Shown: positions 13,815 to 14,785 of the stretch, piece after piece
How the letters are laid out: every line of letters starts with the position of its first letter
Position numbering within the stretch: the first letter of the stretch is position 1
DNA from: JBFWML01 sp050251635
Lineage (GTDB): Bacteria > Campylobacterota > Campylobacteria > Campylobacterales > SZUA-545
NCBI GenBank assembly: GCA_050251635.1
Contig: JBFWML010000051.1
Span: 1-14,785 of the forward strand
DNA: 14,785 nucleotides
Reading direction: 5' to 3'
Notes under the pieces: model-generated
Databases searched by the model: none
The model's input: the letters and a program-made list of their open reading frames with translations, nothing else
What the model was told of the DNA's origin: nothing
Position numbers and translations under genes: made by a program

Positions 13815-14785
13815 ATGTACGAAACACGCAAACTCAAATTCAAGGTCTTCCGCTTCAACGCCGAACACGACTACCTGCCCGCCTATCAGCTTTTTGAGCT
13901 GGAGGTGGCCCGCGAAGAGGTGATGCTGGACGTGCTTAACCGCATCAAGTGGGAGCAGGACCCGAGCCTCAGTTACCGCCGAAGCTGCCGCCACGGCATC
14001 TGCGGAAGCTGCGGCATTAAGGTCAATACCAAGTCGATCATTGCCTGCAAAGAGAGCGTCTGGAAACTCTCCGATCTCTTCGGCGACGAGATGATCATCG
14101 AGCCGCAGGATACGAAGCTGGCGATCAAAGACCTGATCATCGACAAAAAGCAGTTCTGGAACAACTACAAGGCGGTCGAGCCGTGGCTGGAAGCGCCCGT
14201 CGATCCCGCGCCGCAGCAGGAGTACTTGGTCACCCCGCACACCGCCGAAGAGCTCGACGAAGCCGATGCCTGTATCCAGTGCGGCGCGTGTTATTACGCC
14301 TGTTCCGCCGCGTCGGTCAACCCCGACTTCCTTGGCCCCGCCGCGCTGGCGAAGGCCTTCCGATTCACCGCCGATGTGCGCGATACCCGCAAAGCCCACC
14401 GCCTGCGGCTGGTAAACGATCTCGGCAGCGGCATCTGGGATTGCGTTAAGTGCATGGAGTGCGCCGAGGCGTGCCCCAAAGGGGTCAACCCGATCGGCAA
14501 AATCTTCAAACTGCACAACCAGACCTTTGAAGAGGGTGTGCATCAGAAAAACGTCGCAACCCGCCACGCGGTGGTTTTCAAAAACAGCATCGCCAAACAC
14601 GGCCCGCTGGACGAGGCGGAAAACGTCCGCTACTCCGAAGGCAATCTGGGGGCGCTCAAACACATGGGTGAAGCGTTTGCCATGTTGCGCCGAGGCAAAC
14701 TGCCCCTGCCCGGCCGCGTTCATAAGAGCAAGAATCACGACGAGGTGAAAAAGCTGATCAAAGCCGCCTCGAAAAACAAGTTTTA
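13815..14785 (+). CDS. sdhB: Succinate dehydrogenase/fumarate reductase Fe-S subunit (3' partial)
   Basis: Electron-transfer subunit that carries electrons from the SdhA flavin to the membrane partner. At least 323 residues are encoded; the window ends two bases into codon 324, possibly at the stop (TA-). This is longer than classical SdhB (about 240), because roughly 100 residues follow the last cluster. The N-terminal ferredoxin domain has SCRHGICGSCG with C58, C63, C66 and, further on, C78. The helical domain has C153, C156, C159, C163 and then C210, C213, C216, C220 in DCVKCMECAEACPKG. C213 is extra relative to E. coli SdhB/FrdB and falls at the position of FrdB V207. This is typical of non-classical SdhABE complexes, whose membrane partner SdhE (CCG domains) would be expected just downstream of the window. 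The start ATG 13815 has AGGAA 5 bases upstream, right after the sdhA stop. Confidence 0.92.
   Translation, partial: MYETRKLKFKVFRFNAEHDYLPAYQLFELEVAREEVMLDVLNRIKWEQDPSLSYRRSCRHGICGSCGIKVNTKSIIACKESVWKLSDLFGDEMIIEPQDTKLAIKDLIIDKKQFWNNYKAVEPWLEAPVDPAPQQEYLVTPHTAEELDEADACIQCGACYYACSAASVNPDFLGPAALAKAFRFTADVRDTRKAHRLRLVNDLGSGIWDCVKCMECAEACPKGVNPIGKIFKLHNQTFEEGVHQKNVATRHAVVFKNSIAKHGPLDEAENVRYSEGNLGALKHMGEAFAMLRRGKLPLPGRVHKSKNHDEVKKLIKAASKNKF

Noticed and set aside
13803..14738. A 311-codon open frame on the minus strand opposite sdhB
   Set aside because: SdhB on the plus strand has all cluster cysteines; the antisense frame has no family features.
1..14785. tRNA, rRNA, CRISPR array, insertion sequence or phage attachment site
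   Set aside because: None was found by reading; nearly all sequence is coding and the intergenic gaps are short.

Overview
The window looks like a chromosomal segment of a GC-rich member of the Campylobacterota (former Epsilonproteobacteria). The reasons are a cytoplasmic-looking SdhA/SdhB pair of the non-classical (SdhABE/MfrABE-like) kind, a histidine kinase with the HQWRQPLN H-box common in that phylum, and an SdhB-adjacent protein that resembles a family I associate with Campylobacterota. The phylum assignment is inference; the species is not identified. By eye the GC content is near 60%, high for this phylum.

Positions 2-8179 (+ strand) hold a tightly packed alpha-glucan (glycogen) operon. 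It runs: a 5'-truncated GH57 amylase-like hydrolase, a GH57 4-alpha-glucanotransferase, a GalT-fold nucleotidyltransferase/phosphorylase, a DUF4912 protein, a GH57 branching enzyme and a ROK-family glucokinase. Three junctions are 4-base ATGA overlaps and the others are separated by 11 bases or fewer, so translation is probably coupled. All three glucan-active enzymes are GH57; no GH13 or GH77 enzyme is present. Together they would branch, rearrange and degrade storage glucan. The GalT-fold enzyme may interconvert nucleotide-glucose and glucose-1-phosphate, and the kinase would recapture free glucose.

Positions 8136-10783 (- strand) hold a two-gene unit: a secreted di-heme cytochrome c peroxidase followed by a membrane histidine kinase whose TTG start overlaps the peroxidase stop. 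The kinase gene converges on the glucokinase gene and overlaps its 3' end by 44 bases. The peroxidase has a near-consensus promoter placed so that the transcript would be nearly leaderless.

Positions 10894-14785 (+ strand) hold a 338-residue protein, a terminator hairpin, sdhA and a 3'-truncated sdhB. The 338-residue protein is the most interesting item. Its N-terminal half visibly parallels the SdhB encoded 3 kb downstream but has lost the iron-sulfur cysteines, and its C-terminal third weakly recalls an HdrB/SdhE CCG domain. The adjacent SdhB carries an extra cysteine at the position that in fumarate reductase decides between [3Fe-4S] and [4Fe-4S]. No RNA gene, mobile element, CRISPR array or attachment site was seen. 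No gene-free stretch exceeds about 300 bases.
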